Below, piece by piece: positions 1-11,664 of a stretch of DNA of 64,000 bases (the first letter of the stretch is position 1; the number at the start of each line of letters is the position of its first letter). Location of the stretch: the NCBI GenBank assembly GCA_027422505.1, contig JAPQWV010001570.1, positions 1-64,000 of the forward strand, read 5' to 3'. The notes beneath the pieces were generated by a model. That model searched no databases and was not told where the DNA came from. It saw nothing but the letters and a program-made list of their open reading frames with translations. Position numbers and translations under genes: made by a program. This DNA comes from Craterostigma plantagineum (taxonomy: Eukaryota; Streptophyta; Magnoliopsida; Lamiales; Linderniaceae).

Positions 1-2115
1 AAGTTGGGATTCATATCACCATTGAGAAGCTTTGTGTGGAAAATCAAACAACTGTTGGCACTTCAGAGTTTTAGGATGCATCTGTTATGTCTTCGTACCA
101 AGTCATTTACGAACCAAATTCGATCGAAAGGCGATAAAATGTATATTGTGGGGTACGACAGCCAAAGGAAAGGGTGGAGATGTTGCGATCCAACTACCGG
201 ACGGTGTTATACATCTCGCCATGTAGTATGTGACGAAGCATCCTCCTGGTGGACAAATCGGAGCTATCTGATTCAAAAGAAATCGAGGAAGAGGTCGACA
301 AAATAGTGAAACTACCAGAAGAAAATCCAAGATTACAGGAGCCAGAAGAGGATGTAGAATCGCCGAGAACACTCAAGTCCCTGGCGAACGGGTGTGCACC
401 AAACAACTCCAGAAGTTTCGAGGCCAAGTCAGCTTGAGGAGACCGAATCAACTGGGGAGGTACATGATGAAGTATCACCAAGCCCCACACAACTACGAAG
501 ATCCTCTAGGCAAAGGAGGCCAAATCCCAGGTACGCCAATATAGCTTTAGAAGAAGATGAAAATATAAAGAGCCTGAAATATTTGAAGAAGCAGTAAAAT
601 ATACTGAATGGAGAAAAGCAATGAGTGAGGAAATTATGGCTCTAAAACAAAATGAAACATGGAATTTAGTACCTAAACCAGATGGAGTTAAAACACATAT
701 CTTGTAAATGGGTTTTAAAAATTAAAAGGCGTCCTGATGGATCTATTGAAAGATATAATGCTCGCCTAGTAGCACGAGGATTTTCACAACATATGGGATA
801 GACTACGACGAGACATTTAGTCCGTGGCGAAAATTACAACTGTTCGAGTATTAATCCCGCTAGCAGCGAGCAAGTCTTGGAGGTTATGGCAAATGGACGT
901 AAAGAACGCGTTTCTACATGGAGAACTCGATAAAGAGATATACATGATCCAACCGGCAGGGTTCGAAGATAAAGAAAATCCAAGCTACGTGTGCAAATTA
1001 AAGAAAGCCTTATACGGGTTAAAACAGGCACCACGAGCATGGTATGGTAAGATTGCTGAATTCTTAATTCAGTGCGGATATTCAGTGGCACCAGCGGACT
1101 CGAGTCTCTTCGTCAAGGCAACAGGAGGAAAACTAGCAATAGTGCTAGTATATGTCGATGATATTATTATAACTGGAGACGACGAAGAACAGATTAATCA
1201 AACAAGGAGGAATTTATCGGTAAGATTCCAAATGAAAGAACTTGGAGAACTTAAACATTTTCTGGGGCTCGAGTTAAAGGAGACAGGTGATGGATTATTA
1301 CTTTATCAGTTAAAATATGCAAAAGATCTGCTAAGAAAATTCGGCATGATTGACTGCAAGCCAATATCAACCCGATTGAAGCAAATGCCAAGATATGTGC
1401 GGAAGATGGCAAAGAATTGGAAAACGCAACTATGTACAGGCAGCTCGTCGGGAGTCTGATTTACTTAATGTTGACAAGACCAGATATCTTATACGCAGTG
1501 GGGATCGCGAGTCGATTTATGGAGAAGCCAAAGAAGCCATCTTGAGCTAGCTCGTCGCATACTGAGGTACATAAAAGGAACAATAAATTTCGGAATATTT
1601 TATGAAAGAATAAAGACGTCAAGATCACTGGCTATTGCGACGCGGACTATGCTGGATGTCGCGATACTAGAAGATCCACTACTGGGTACGTATTCAAGTT
1701 TGGATCAGCTGCAATATCATGGTGTAGCAAGAGACATCCTACAGTATCTTTATCAACCGCGGAAGCCGAATATCGAGCATCGGCAATGGCAGCTCAAGAA
1801 AGCACTGGCTTATACAGTTACTGAATGATTTACATCAGCCATTCAGCTGTGCGGTACAAATATTTTGCGATAATCAATCTGCTATACGCATAGCAGAGAA
1901 TCCGGTATGTCATGATGTTGAAGTGCACTACACTTCATACGCGAAAAGGTGCTCAAAGGGGATATCGAGCTCAAGCACATCTGTACAGAAGATCAAGTAG
2001 CCGACGTGTTCACCAAAGGACTTACCGTTACAAATTTGAGGAATTTCGAACACGCTTAGGAATGGTTCGAATCGAAGATACAGTCAGAGAGAATGTCGGT
2101 GCTGAAGGGGAGAAT
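1..2115 (+). mobile_element. Decayed Ty1/copia retrotransposon, pol region (5' end outside window)
   Basis: The stretch reads, with several frameshifts and stops, as the C-terminal half of a copia polyprotein. In order: end of integrase (VGYDSQRKGWRCCDP, 145-190), a linker with an RRSSRQRRPNPRY motif (about 500-535), reverse transcriptase (600-1400) and RNase H (1620-2060, with [30 protein letters not shown] and the terminal DVFTKGL). The domain order INT-RT-RNase H is that of Ty1/copia and not Ty3/gypsy. Gag, protease and the 5' LTR would lie left of the window. Many lesions show it is inactive. The lineage within copia was not determined. Confidence 0.9.
824..1459 (+). pseudogene. copia reverse transcriptase fragment
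   Basis: Longest open piece of the decayed element. It contains the copia RT landmarks [20 protein letters not shown] (first catalytic Asp in the DVK motif), [12 protein letters not shown] and [10 protein letters not shown] (the two catalytic Asp of the YVDD motif), then the connection to RNase H ([15 protein letters not shown]). Upstream frames at 600-820 hold the RT N-terminus (WRKAMSEEI, NETWNLV) but carry a stop and frame changes. The frame is lost again near 1370-1460, so no full RT could be made. The catalytic residues themselves look intact. Confidence 0.88.
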
Positions 2116-2466
2116 TGAAGAAAATCATCACCGACCTTGATAACCGACTTTGAAAACACCGACTTAATCATTAAAGAACACGTTGATCAATCATCCACAT
2201 CCACGTTTAATCATCTAGAAATGATAAACCGACTTTAAACAATTATATATATGTGACGTGCGTGTGTTATGGTGTGAGTGTGAGAGTTGTGTGAGAGTTG
2301 TTATCTAGTGTCTAATAAAAGTCATTGTGTGGGATTATAATAAAGCAAAAGTGAGTTTGTATGGTTGTGTTCGTAAGGTGTAAGGCAATATAATAATTGA
2401 GTGTCCCTCTTAATAATAGAATAATTTTTGTTGTGATCATTCATTGTCTCACTCTAATATTCAACA
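2116..2466 (+). repeat. Putative 3' LTR of the decayed copia element
   Basis: A purine tract (AAGGGGAGAA, 2105-2114) follows the end of RNase H, as expected for a polypurine tract. The sequence then starts TGAAGAAA and ends ATTCA(ACA), giving short TG...CA type inverted ends. It holds a TATA-like stretch near 2245 and an AATAAA-type signal near 2313. The 5' LTR is outside the window, so the exact boundaries are inferred. Confidence 0.55.
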
Positions 2467-2900
2467 CCCACGACCGTGGTGATCATGCAAGTGGCCGTGG
2501 GCATGGGAAGTAGGTCGTGGGTGCCTCTCAAGCTCTGTGCTAAAGGCCCACGGCCATGGATGACTATGCACGAGGCCGTGGGCACCACTAGAGCTCTCTG
2601 CTCTATGCCCACGACCTTGGACTAGCACGAAGCCGTGGAGACTTCCTTAGCCCTCTGCCCGAGCACCACGGCTGTGGAGAAGTCATCAAGAGGCCGTGGT
2701 TGATAACCAAACTCTCTGCCCGTGATACATGGCCGTGGAAAATCAAGGAAGAGGCCGTGGCAGACTTTTCTGCTTTCTGCCCGAGCTCACAGTCGTGGAA
2801 GCCCAAGCACGTGGCCATGGGTAGCTCTACAAGGCCAAAATATCATTTCCCGTAAGTCCCACGGCAGTGGGCACCCTTGCAAGAGGCCGTGGGCAGTGCA
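2467..2900. repeat. Degenerate tandem array, ~60-bp period, of CCACGGCCGTGG-type palindromes
   Basis: Palindromic motifs of the form CCACGRCCGTGG recur near 2468, 2547, 2608, 2667, 2726, 2787 and 2860, about 60 bp apart (range ~59-79). A second motif, GAGGCCGTGG, sits about 25 bp after each one. Units also share CTCTCTGCCC-like text. No coding sense is seen. Similar GGCCGTG arrays are found, as I recall, in LTRs of some plant Ty3/gypsy elements, so this may be part of an old LTR. Confidence 0.75.
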
Positions 2901-3138
2901 TATTTCCTTAGATCAAATACAATTCTGTATGCTCATTTACTTTTGATACTTCCGTTATATACCGGCTAGACTCGTTCTATCAACCCTGTGGGTGCGCATG
3001 CATGGGACTCTGTAGCACTTCTGTACATATATGTGTGTGCCTGTACAGGACTCTGTCATCCCCCGATTTGTAGGGACGTAACCATAGCATCCGTATATGT
3101 CATCCGAAGTCATATCGGTCATAACAGTTTCTCTTTTC

Positions 3139-3181
<43 letters not shown>

Positions 3182-3370
3182 TCAAATGCTGTACGGATGA
3201 CCTTGCATGACACATATATCGTAAATCTATCGAGTCGCGTATATCACATAAAAACATGGTGTAGCAATATATCAAGTCAATCCTATATAACACATATGTC
3301 ACGAAGTCATTGATGTCAATTCACATATAGCACATAAAATATATGTTGCATATCATACTCGGAAGTTTAG
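2901..3370. other. Non-genic stretch with (TA)n microsatellite
   Basis: I see no gene. It contains an alternating TA tract at about 3141-3170 and the repeated phrase GGGACTCTGTAGCAC / AGGACTCTGTCATC. ORFs here are short and cross the TA tract, giving artificial YIYIYI peptides. Confidence 0.6.
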
Positions 3371-4980
3371 CTTAAATTCCCGTTCGTTACTCGACTTGTC
3401 CTTGCCTTTTTCAGACTCCTGGCCTGTACGTGTGATATGCATGCTTTATTATACCTGATCATGTCCCTATTTATAGTTGTTATCTTTCTTTCTGTTAATC
3501 ATAATCATTTTCAATATACTAGACTCTCTGGTTGAAAAGTTATATTTACTTGGTATCGAAAACTTTGCTAAGTTATGTGACTGTATGCATTTTCAAATAA
3601 GTGTTGAAAAGTTCATGTTTCGAAAATAGGATATCGAAAATATTTAAGTTCGAAAATCAGCTAAACATCGAGATCTTGTTGAGTATCGAAAATCTGTTTC
3701 GAATTTGACTTACTATGAAAATTACTTTGTTTCGAAAATTGGAAAGGTTCCTAAAATTTTAACCTGTTGCAAAAGTTAGTTTCGAAAATTTCTTTCGAAA
3801 TCTCTTTCGAAAATGGAATGGTTGTGAAATCAATTTTAGCCCGCAAAGAGCCCTCACTCTCTCCCGCAAAAATCAATTTTGGACGAATGCTATCTCTTAT
3901 GCGAAAATCATTTTGGCCCGCGGAAATCGGAACGAAAATCTCATGTATTGCGAAAAATCATTATACTTCGAAATTAACTCTCAAAAACATGTTTCGAAAA
4001 TCAAATTCCTTACGAAATCACACTCTTTCGAAAATAATTCTCGAAATAGGTTCGCGAAACTTATTTTGAAAATTCTAAAACACTATCAAACCTATCTTTG
4101 GAAAATCATAATACTAACTTTTCGAAATTCATCCTAAAACAGTAAATAATTCGAAGATCTTCAAAACTCTCAAGAACAATAAATATTCAAAAATTATCAA
4201 AACTCCCATATCATTATAATTTCCTTTGAAAATTATCCAAAACGCAGAAAGCCATACACTCAAAAACATCAAGCCCTCATGAGCATTTTCATATTTCGAA
4301 ATTCTTAAAACTCCTATATAGATTTATAAATACATATGAACATAAATTAAAACTCAAATCTGATTTTCAAAACCTAATAACATTCGGAATTTTCATGATA
4401 CTTGCCTTTCGAAAATCAGAGGCTATGTGAAACATGAATTTGTGCAACTTTCGTGCATACTAAGCATCCTAACATGCTTAATTATGAAATAAAAACGTAA
4501 AGATCATAGTAAGGATTTATACCCTTCCAAGCTTTTGTTCGACCTCTGTGTGAGTTTTTTCTCTCTACCTTAACTTCGAAACATTCAATTTAGGCTAAGT
4601 TGAGCGTTGATTGTCTTTGCCGTGTTTGTAAGTAGCAAGTTAGGCGAGCTTAAGTGCGAGCGACTTGTACTTGTACGAGCAAAAGCGAGCTTGTACGTCC
4701 CATCTTTGGGACCCCCTTTCTAAGTATTAAGAAGTGGGTTGGGAGGTGCGCCTCCCGTAATTGTCTTTCTTCTAGTTTGTTCGAGTTCTTTGGTGTGAGT
4801 TCGAAGTTAACTAAACACGAGGGCTTTAGTGAAATATAACGAGGATTGAGAAGAAGGATACTACCTTGAGTACGCGCATTCCGCAAATAAACGAAGGAGG
4901 CTTAGTGACAGGCTTGGTGGAGCTACGGTGTTGCCATGTCCGTTTGAACTTAGAAGGCAAATATAAATTTAGTTAATTAC
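3371..4980. other. TTCGAAA-rich non-genic stretch, possibly a degenerate LTR
   Basis: From about 3540 to 4440 the heptamer TTCGAAA or its core CGAAAAT recurs every few tens of bases in an otherwise A+T-rich sequence. The right part holds a short hairpin, GGGAGGTGCGCCTCCC (near 4740-4756). No conserved protein is seen. Together with the GGCCGTGG array to its left, this could be one decayed Ty3/gypsy LTR, but I cannot find termini or a second copy. Confidence 0.4.
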
Positions 4981-6128
4981 CCATGTGACAAATGATCCAT
5001 TTTAATGACGAGTCTCTTTACCTCAATTGGAGAGGAAGAATACTAGAGTTCGATATTTATATATTCAATTCCGTGGTACCGGATAGATCATGTTTGAGAA
5101 CAAATATGATCGAATCAAATTGACGAACCGAATGAATAAATAAGTGATATAGAGGAAAGTGTCTTGATCGAGTGATACTCATGATCAAAGTCATTGGATT
5201 GATATAACTATGACTGGAGAAATTATCCAATTGTGATATATGTCATACATGAGTTAGTTTGTTGTCTTGGCAAAAGACTTCATACATTTGATATTTCTCG
5301 TTCCGCATTCTCCTATGTGATCACTTATCCCGATCACTATGATATTATGAATCCATCTGGGCCTATCTCTAGCATACGCTCAATACACGTATGCAATTTT
5401 ATATATAATTGTATAACTATGTATGTTTATGGAAGAAGGTTATACGTTAGGAATTCAGATTTATCCAATTCAAAATTTAGTTAAGAACTAGTTCTTCTAT
5501 CACCATTGTTGTAAAAATCGGTCTCTGTCGTTTTGCGGAGTGCCACCATAGCAAAAATCACTTATACGCCAGCTAATCGGATAACCGACTAATCGGCCAA
5601 AATTCGGTTAGTCGACCAATTATTAAATCCGCCAGTTTTAATAAATTCAAATATTGTACTAAGCTAGGCGTCCTATAACCATGTATGAGTAAGTTAAAAA
5701 TTCGTTTGTCCAAGTGGTTTAAACTTTAAAGTAGTAGGATAAATTTTAGTATACTTTGAGCAGGCAGCAGCGTTCAATTCCCACAAAAAATATACTTTGT
5801 ATTATTTTGAACTAGTTTTATGCCCGTTAATTTCACGTGTGTAAAATATGTGTAATTAATATAACATTATTGTATAACAATAATAATATAAGTTAAATGG
5901 TTTAACGAGAAAATAAAGTGTTTCCCACTTTGTTGGTGGGCGGTTTTTCTTTATTTTTTTATTTTTTATTTGTTTAATATAATGAAAATAGACACTTGTC
6001 CCAAGCAGAAGCAAACTGCATTCCATTGTATATATACTAGTTTTTTACTCGTGCAATGTACGGTATGAACTATTTGTAACTATTACTATGTTAATAAAAT
6101 TATTAAATATTTTGTTTGATAGTGAGTA
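4981..6128. other. Intergenic A+T-rich stretch, no gene seen
   Basis: No conserved coding region is visible. It includes a possible tRNA-like segment (5706-5785, listed separately) and two similar phrases beginning ACTAGTTTT (near 5812 and 6038) that look like remains of a small dispersed repeat. Confidence 0.5.
5706..5785 (+). repeat. Possible tRNA-derived SINE head or tRNA-like relic
   Basis: TGTCCAAGTGG resembles a pol III A box and GTTCAATTCCC resembles a B box, about 65 bp apart in the right order. The spacing is long and suits a relative of tRNAs with a long variable arm. No clean cloverleaf or tail could be drawn by eye. Confidence 0.3.
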
Positions 6129-8290
6129 GACCCTTTATCCCCTTATCTCTTTTTGTTTTGCGCCGAGGCTTTTTCTAGTCTACTACAGGAGGCCGAGATC
6201 AAAGGAGACGTTCGAGGAGTAGCCGTTAGTCGTGGCCGTGGGGCACCAAGAGTATCTCACTTACTATTTGCAGATGACACAATTATCTTTACGCGAGCTA
6301 AGGAAGGTGATATGCTGGCAATTAAGAGAATTTTGGATGTTTATGGAGGAGCTTCAGGTCAGGAAGTTAACTTTAGAAAATCTGCTGCTACTTTTTTCGC
6401 CGAACGTTACTACTAGTGATCGAGAGGCATGCTGTAGGGTTCTTAATATTCAATCTATTTCTAACCATGATTTGTACTAGGGTTTACCCTCTATCGTGGG
6501 AAGAACAGACACGAGGTCTTTGCCTATATTCATGATCGATTATGGAAGAGGGTTCGAGGATGGTCGGAGAAGATGTTATCTCAAGCGGGTAGGGAGGTGC
6601 TTATTAAATCCGTGCTCCAAGCTATCCCAATTTACGTGATGGGTGTTTCTCCTTACTTTTATCCCTCCTTCGAGATTTGGAGCGTCTTATGGCTCGGTTT
6701 TGGTGGTCGGCCTCGGATAAGCATAAAGTGCATTGGATGTCGTGGGATAAATTATGTAATCCTAAGTCGATGGGCGGAATGGGGTTCCGTGAAGTTAAAT
6801 GCTTTAATAAGCATTGCTTGCAAAACAAGTATGGCGGATTATCTCGGCTCCAAATAGCCTCCTTGGCAGGATTTTTACGGCAAAATGTTTTCCGAAGTGT
6901 GATGTGCTTGAAGCCCAGCTCGGTCATAATCCTTCTCTTACGTGGCGTGGCATCCATGGGGCTATTGATGTTGTCCGAGCAGGTTGTAATGGCAGGTGGG
7001 TAGAGGGGAGGTGGTGCGCGTTTGGAGTGATCCTTGGCTTCCCAGGAAAGCTATGCCAAAGATATTGACACCACTTCGAAGCGAATTTGCACATCTTAAT
7101 GTCTGTGATCTTCGGTTATCCCCAACAGGTCCATGGAATTTTCCCCTGATTTGTGCACTTTCCTTACCCATTGATGTGGAAGCAATTTTGGGGTGTCCAT
7201 TGAGTGTGACGAATTGCTCGGATAGAAGGATATGGTATCCTTCGAAGAACGGTATTTTCTCAGTCAAGTCGGCATATTGGTTGTCTCGTTCTCTTTATCG
7301 TGAAGGTTCATCTCCTTCGAGTTCTGCCCCAGCTTCGTGGAAATTTATTTGGGAGACCAACGTCCTTCCACGCGTTAAAACGTTTGCATGGCGCCTCGGC
7401 CATAATCTTCTACCAACTGCGTAGAATTTGGTTAAACGCAAATGCTTACTTGATGCAACATGCCAGCGGTGCAGGAATGCAACGGAAGATGATCATCATG
7501 TGTTTGTGCTTTGCCCAAGCTCGAAGGAACTATGGTATGCGTCCGCTCTACCCTATGACGCCATACGTAATTGGAGAGGATCTGCGGAGGAATGGTTACG
7601 CATGATGCAAGATCATTTTTCGCCTGTTGAGTGACGTTTTTTTGAACCACTGTTGGGCTATTTGGTCTTTGCGGAATAAGCTTCTGAGGGAGGGATTGGA
7701 GGTGACGACGGCCCAGGTTCTCGCGAACGCTGCTGGTATGGAGACCCCTCGTGACCTTGACGATTGTGAAAGGAACTCAACACGATGTGTAGATAAGAAA
7801 TGGAGCAAACCAGACCAAGGCACTATTAAACTTAACTTTGATGGAGCTATTCATAGATCGCGAGGAGGAGCATCGATTGGCATCGTGGCTCGCGATCATG
7901 AGGGACGATGCATCGGATGGTGGTCCAGATTCTTTCCAGGGGCTTACGAGCCGGAAACTATTGAAGCGTTGGGAGCTAGATGGTCATTATTGTTGCGCGT
8001 TTGAAAGGGTGGGAACTAATTATCATTGAAGGCGATTGCTCCGGAATTATTTCGAAACTCAAATTGCGATGTTCTTCGTCAAGGATTGCGGGGTCTATAC
8101 TTCACGATTGCACTAATTTATCTGCTTCTTTTCGTTCTGTTGTTTTCTCCTTTGTTCACAGGCATTGCAATTCGGTTGCTCATTATTTAGCAAAGTCGTT
8201 AGGCTACGATGGAGAGGGTCTCTCCCCACCATCTCAAACTATGGCAAATCTTGTAACTTCGGATGTTGGTTGAATTTTAATCTTAACTCT
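6129..8290 (+). mobile_element. 5'-truncated L1-type LINE (RT C-terminus, zf-RVT, RNase H)
   Basis: Reading begins abruptly inside reverse transcriptase at PLSPYLFLFCAEAF (from 6132) and runs through the catalytic FADDTIIF motif (6270-6295). The RT thumb region follows (MLSQAGREVLIKSVLQAIPI, 6573-6630; FWWSASDKHKVHWMSWDKLC, from 6700), then the zf-RVT zinc-binding region (LPRVKTFAWRLGHNLLPT, 7366-7420; CQRCRNATEDDHHVFVLCP, about 7465-7520). A C-terminal RNase H domain closes it. Abrupt 5' truncation is the usual fate of LINE copies. Several frameshifts and stops (for example near 6410, 6480, 7424) make it inactive. The 3' end is uncertain; a short A-run lies at 8291-8299 and no target duplication was found. 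Confidence 0.88.
7795..8215 (+). pseudogene. RNase H domain of the LINE
   Basis: The segment reads WSKPDQGTIKLNFDGA (7800-7848), GIVARDHEG, then after a frame change GWELIIIEGDCSGII (8010-8050) and FVHRHCNSVAHYLAK (8150-8200). These match the plant-type RNase H (RVT_3 family) with its conserved Asp in NFDGA, Glu in ETIEALGA, Asp in EGDC and the H-R-x-x-N-x-x-A-H C-terminal motif. One frameshift near 7995 breaks the reading frame. RNase H fused behind a LINE RT is a known plant L1 arrangement. Confidence 0.82.
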
Positions 8291-8526
8291 TCAAAAAAAA
8301 CATGTGTAGTGGGTAGTTTTAATGTTTCTTTTGTTTTATTTAATTGTTAATAATTAATTAATATTGGACACGTGGCTACGTTCTAATCCACCTACATTTC
8401 TATAGTTACATACTAGACGTGTGCTTGATAGTGGGGAAGTTAATTTTTTGAGATTTTTTTATATTAAATAGAAGTTACGTGATAAGTGTCGCAATGAGAG
8501 CATACCTACATTTCCTTAGTAATATA

Positions 8527-8528
<2 letters not shown>

Positions 8529-8601
<73 letters not shown>
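8529..8601. repeat. Compound microsatellite (TA)n(GA)n
   Basis: Alternating TA from about 8529 to 8555 passes directly into GA repeats up to about 8601. It is a simple sequence repeat with no sign of coding. Confidence 0.95.
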
Positions 8602-8603
<2 letters not shown>

Positions 8604-10308
8604 TTAGGGTTATTTTAGTACTAATAATATGCGTTGAGCATAGTAAAACATGTATATTGGTGCGTAGCAAATTTTACAACATTAGCTGTTACCAACAAAA
8701 AGAACTGTTTAGGAAGTCCTCAATTTCATTCTCTTATACACCACATGTGAATTTTCAGATTTTCGAACCTCCTCATAGCCCCATGTTTTATGTGGACAAC
8801 ATAAGAAAGAATAAAAAGGGCATACATGTTATGTTGTCCACCGGAAAATAGAAAAGTTGTCAAGTGCCAAACCTATTCATTTATTACCGTTTGCATAGAC
8901 GTATGGTGCCATTAAATTCTAAAAGTTTCAAAACTCCAAAAGCTTTCTATGGGTCACGGGATAAATCAACCATTGGAATGATACTTTGAATGAGATTAAG
9001 AGAACAAAGAAAATGGGAAACTAATCAGGCACTAAAAGTCAAAACTCAGCGGCTTGTGAAAATATCAACAGCCACCGACGTTTAGCCAATTGGTTCGTTC
9101 TTTTAGCTTTGAATGCAAATTCCAAGTCTTCCAATTTATAAAATGTGGCTTTCATTTAGTTAATTGAATAGGGATATATTAATTCAACTGAATCAAACTG
9201 AATCCCTTGGTAAGCCTAAAGGGTACGTTACATGACATAAGGAAAAAAAAAAAAGAGCTACGAATATCAAGTGAAACAGTGTATTTGATGTCGTATTAAA
9301 TATATAAAGTGATGGTTCATGAATTAGTCTCTACTTTTTTAGGTAAGAATTATGGGTAGAGATGTAAAGTGTAATTTAATACCTTATGAATGTACGAAGT
9401 CATAAATATATCGAAGGATGATTTATTTTTAAAAAAATGAAAACTATTTCAAATTACAATCTTTTGTAATTTCTTTGTTTGTTAATTAAAGGGGTTGACT
9501 TGTTAATATGAAGGATGAAAAAAACAATAAAATACGAGTTGACATTTTTTTTAAAACAGTAGAAAAATAAACAAGCATAATATAATATTCGCTTAGTCAA
9601 TGAGCAAATTGCAAGTAATTAACGTGTTCTTTCTTTGGCCAGCGTGGAACGGTCAATGCCGACCATGCAATGAAAGATCGATAGCTATATGACAATTAAT
9701 CAAGCACAACATTGTGGCATAAAGGCTATAGAAACATGTGTGGAATAGCGATATGACACTGATACTATTTTAAGTATTTATCCATTTAAATACTAAAATA
9801 TGATCTCAAACATATGATTCATTACCCCTTGTGCACTACGAGTTGTCGGCCGCCAAGTGCATGCATGTCACATGAAATAGTCAACACAATTAGATATAAT
9901 AAGGGTGGCTTTCAATATAGATATATCACATATATTATGCTTTATTTAATTTATCTGATAACTTAATGTTATGTTAGTTGTCTATAACTTTTAAAAACTA
10001 TCTCAATATTATTACATAAATAAAACTTAAATTAATAAGAAACATACAAGTTAAAAGTCGAAGCCCCAAGTGACTTAGGTTGTACGAAAGTAAATACTTT
10101 AGAAAAAAAAAAAAAGAAATAGGCTGCACGTCATAATATTACCTCCGCCCACATTAGACCACAAGCATCTAAGAAAAGTCAATAGTCCAAACTCCCCAAA
10201 GTACCAAACACAGATGAAACAAAATCAAAACCCACCCATCATAGACACATTCACAGCACACAATTTTCCGTGTTGACTTCACAAACTTTGAATCCGACGA
10301 CCACATAA
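8602..10308. other. Intergenic stretch upstream of the U-box gene
   Basis: A+T-rich, with no conserved protein. The right end is the promoter of the U-box gene. Two W-box cores (TTGAC) are visible: one on the minus strand at 10178-10182 and one on the plus strand at 10273-10277, within TTGACT. W-boxes are WRKY sites and fit the stress and pathogen induction known for PUB22/23-type genes; their use here is inferred. Confidence 0.5.
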
Positions 10309-10316
10309 TATAAATA
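10309..10316 (+). promoter_or_regulatory. TATA box of the U-box gene
   Basis: TATAAATA lies 129 bp upstream of the ATG at 10445, so a transcript would start near 10340 with a 5'UTR of about 100 nt. A second TATTTATAC at 10337 is less well placed. Confidence 0.6.
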
Positions 10317-10444
10317 GACGGAGTTACATTATTAATATTTATACTTATTCTCATCTTCAAACCAATTCACAAGAAGTAATTTTCCTCTTCATCCGAACAT
10401 ACAATAACTCTCTAACATCAATCGTTTCCTTCAAAAAATATAAA

Positions 10445-11664
10445 ATGTCAGCGGATCAAATCGACGTTCCGACATATTTTCTCTGCCCGATAAGCCTCGA
10501 AATCATGAAAGATCCCGTAACTATTACAACGGGCATTACCTACGATCGCGAGAACATCGAGAAATGGATATTCTGTCAGAAGAAGAGCTTTTGTCCCGTC
10601 ACAAAGCAGGCCATCACCGAGGAACTTATCATCCCTAACATCACTTTGAGAAGATTTATTCAGTCTTGGTGCACATTACACGAATCCCAAGGCCACCAAA
10701 GGCTTCCCACTCCCAAAGCTCCCACCACCAAAGGTCAAATCTCGAAGCTCCTCAACGACATCGACGTCGAATCGAATTATCAAATCTTGGAAACCCTAAA
10801 AACCCTAAAGTCCATCGCCGTGCAAAGCTCATCTAATAGGATAGCCATGGAGAGGGCCGGCACGGTAAACTTCTTAGCTTCGTTGATCGTCGAGAAACCC
10901 TTCGGTCAGAAAACCTTAGGATCTGCGATGAAGCACTGGCAATAGTCCACAGCCTTCAGCAACTGTCGGATTCGAGCTTAGATTGCCTAAACAACGATGA
11001 GTTCATCGAATCCCTAACCCTAATTACGAAATGGGGGAGCGACGAATCGCGTTCTTATTCGGTCCTTCTGCTGAAATCAATGTTCGAAGTTGGTGAACCA
11101 AACGTGCTTATCAATCTCGGGAAAGAGTTCTTCGCCGTCCTGGCTCAGATTTTCAACGATCAAATATCAAACACGTCTTCGAAGGCAGCGCTCAAAGTGC
11201 TGATCAGCGCTTGCCCGTGGGGTAGAAATAGGATCAAAGCCGTCGAATCAGGAATAGTAAGCATATTGGTAGAATATCTGCTCGAATCTACGGATAAAAG
11301 GGCCAACGAAATGGCGCTCGTGGCCCTAGATTTGCTATGTCAATGCGCTGAAGGAAGAGCCGAGCTTGTCAAGCACAGTGCGGGATTAGCCATTGTTTCG
11401 AAGAAGATACTAAGGGTTTCACATCTTGCTAGCGAAAGCGCTGTTAGAATATTGCATTCGATCTCAAAATTCTCGGCGAGCCCCAGAGTGTTGCAGGAGA
11501 TGCTTCAGGTCGGTGTTGTGGCCAAGCTTTATTTGGTGCTTCAAGTAAATTGCGGACAGAAGATTAAAGAGAGAGCTAAGTCTATGCTTAAAACCCATGA
11601 TAGGGCTTGGAAGAACTCACCTTGCTTACCCAAGGGTTTGGTATCTTTATATTCATCGACTTAA
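10445..11664 (+). CDS. PUB23: U-box E3 ubiquitin ligase, PUB22/PUB23 type, with one frameshift
   Basis: The product would transfer ubiquitin from an E2 to target proteins. Family members PUB22/23/24 damp immune and drought signalling. The U-box (residues ~8-85) reads FLCPISLEIMKDPVTITTGI, TYDRENIEKWIF, CPVTKQ and PNITLRRFIQSWC. ARM-type helices follow, with the family signature CPWGRNRIKAVESGI, LLCQCAEGRAEL, VVSKKILRVS and LQEMLQVGVVAKL. The gene is intronless, as usual in this subgroup, and would span about 406 codons, a normal length. The frame opened by the ATG at 10445 stops at 10945. Homology continues without a gap in another frame from about 10913, so one base is missing in the A-run at 10910-10913. 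As written, only the U-box and first helices (166 aa) are made. Either this is a young pseudogene or truncated allele, or it is a homopolymer error in the assembly. Which of PUB22, PUB23 or PUB24 it matches best is not settled. Confidence 0.88.

Noticed and set aside
2955..3302. 115-codon minus-strand frame with YIYIYI
   Set aside because: It runs through a TA microsatellite and has no conserved sequence.
4740..4756. GGGAGG-TGCG-CCTCCC hairpin as a transcription terminator
   Set aside because: Rho-independent terminators do not apply to plant nuclear genes and no gene ends here.
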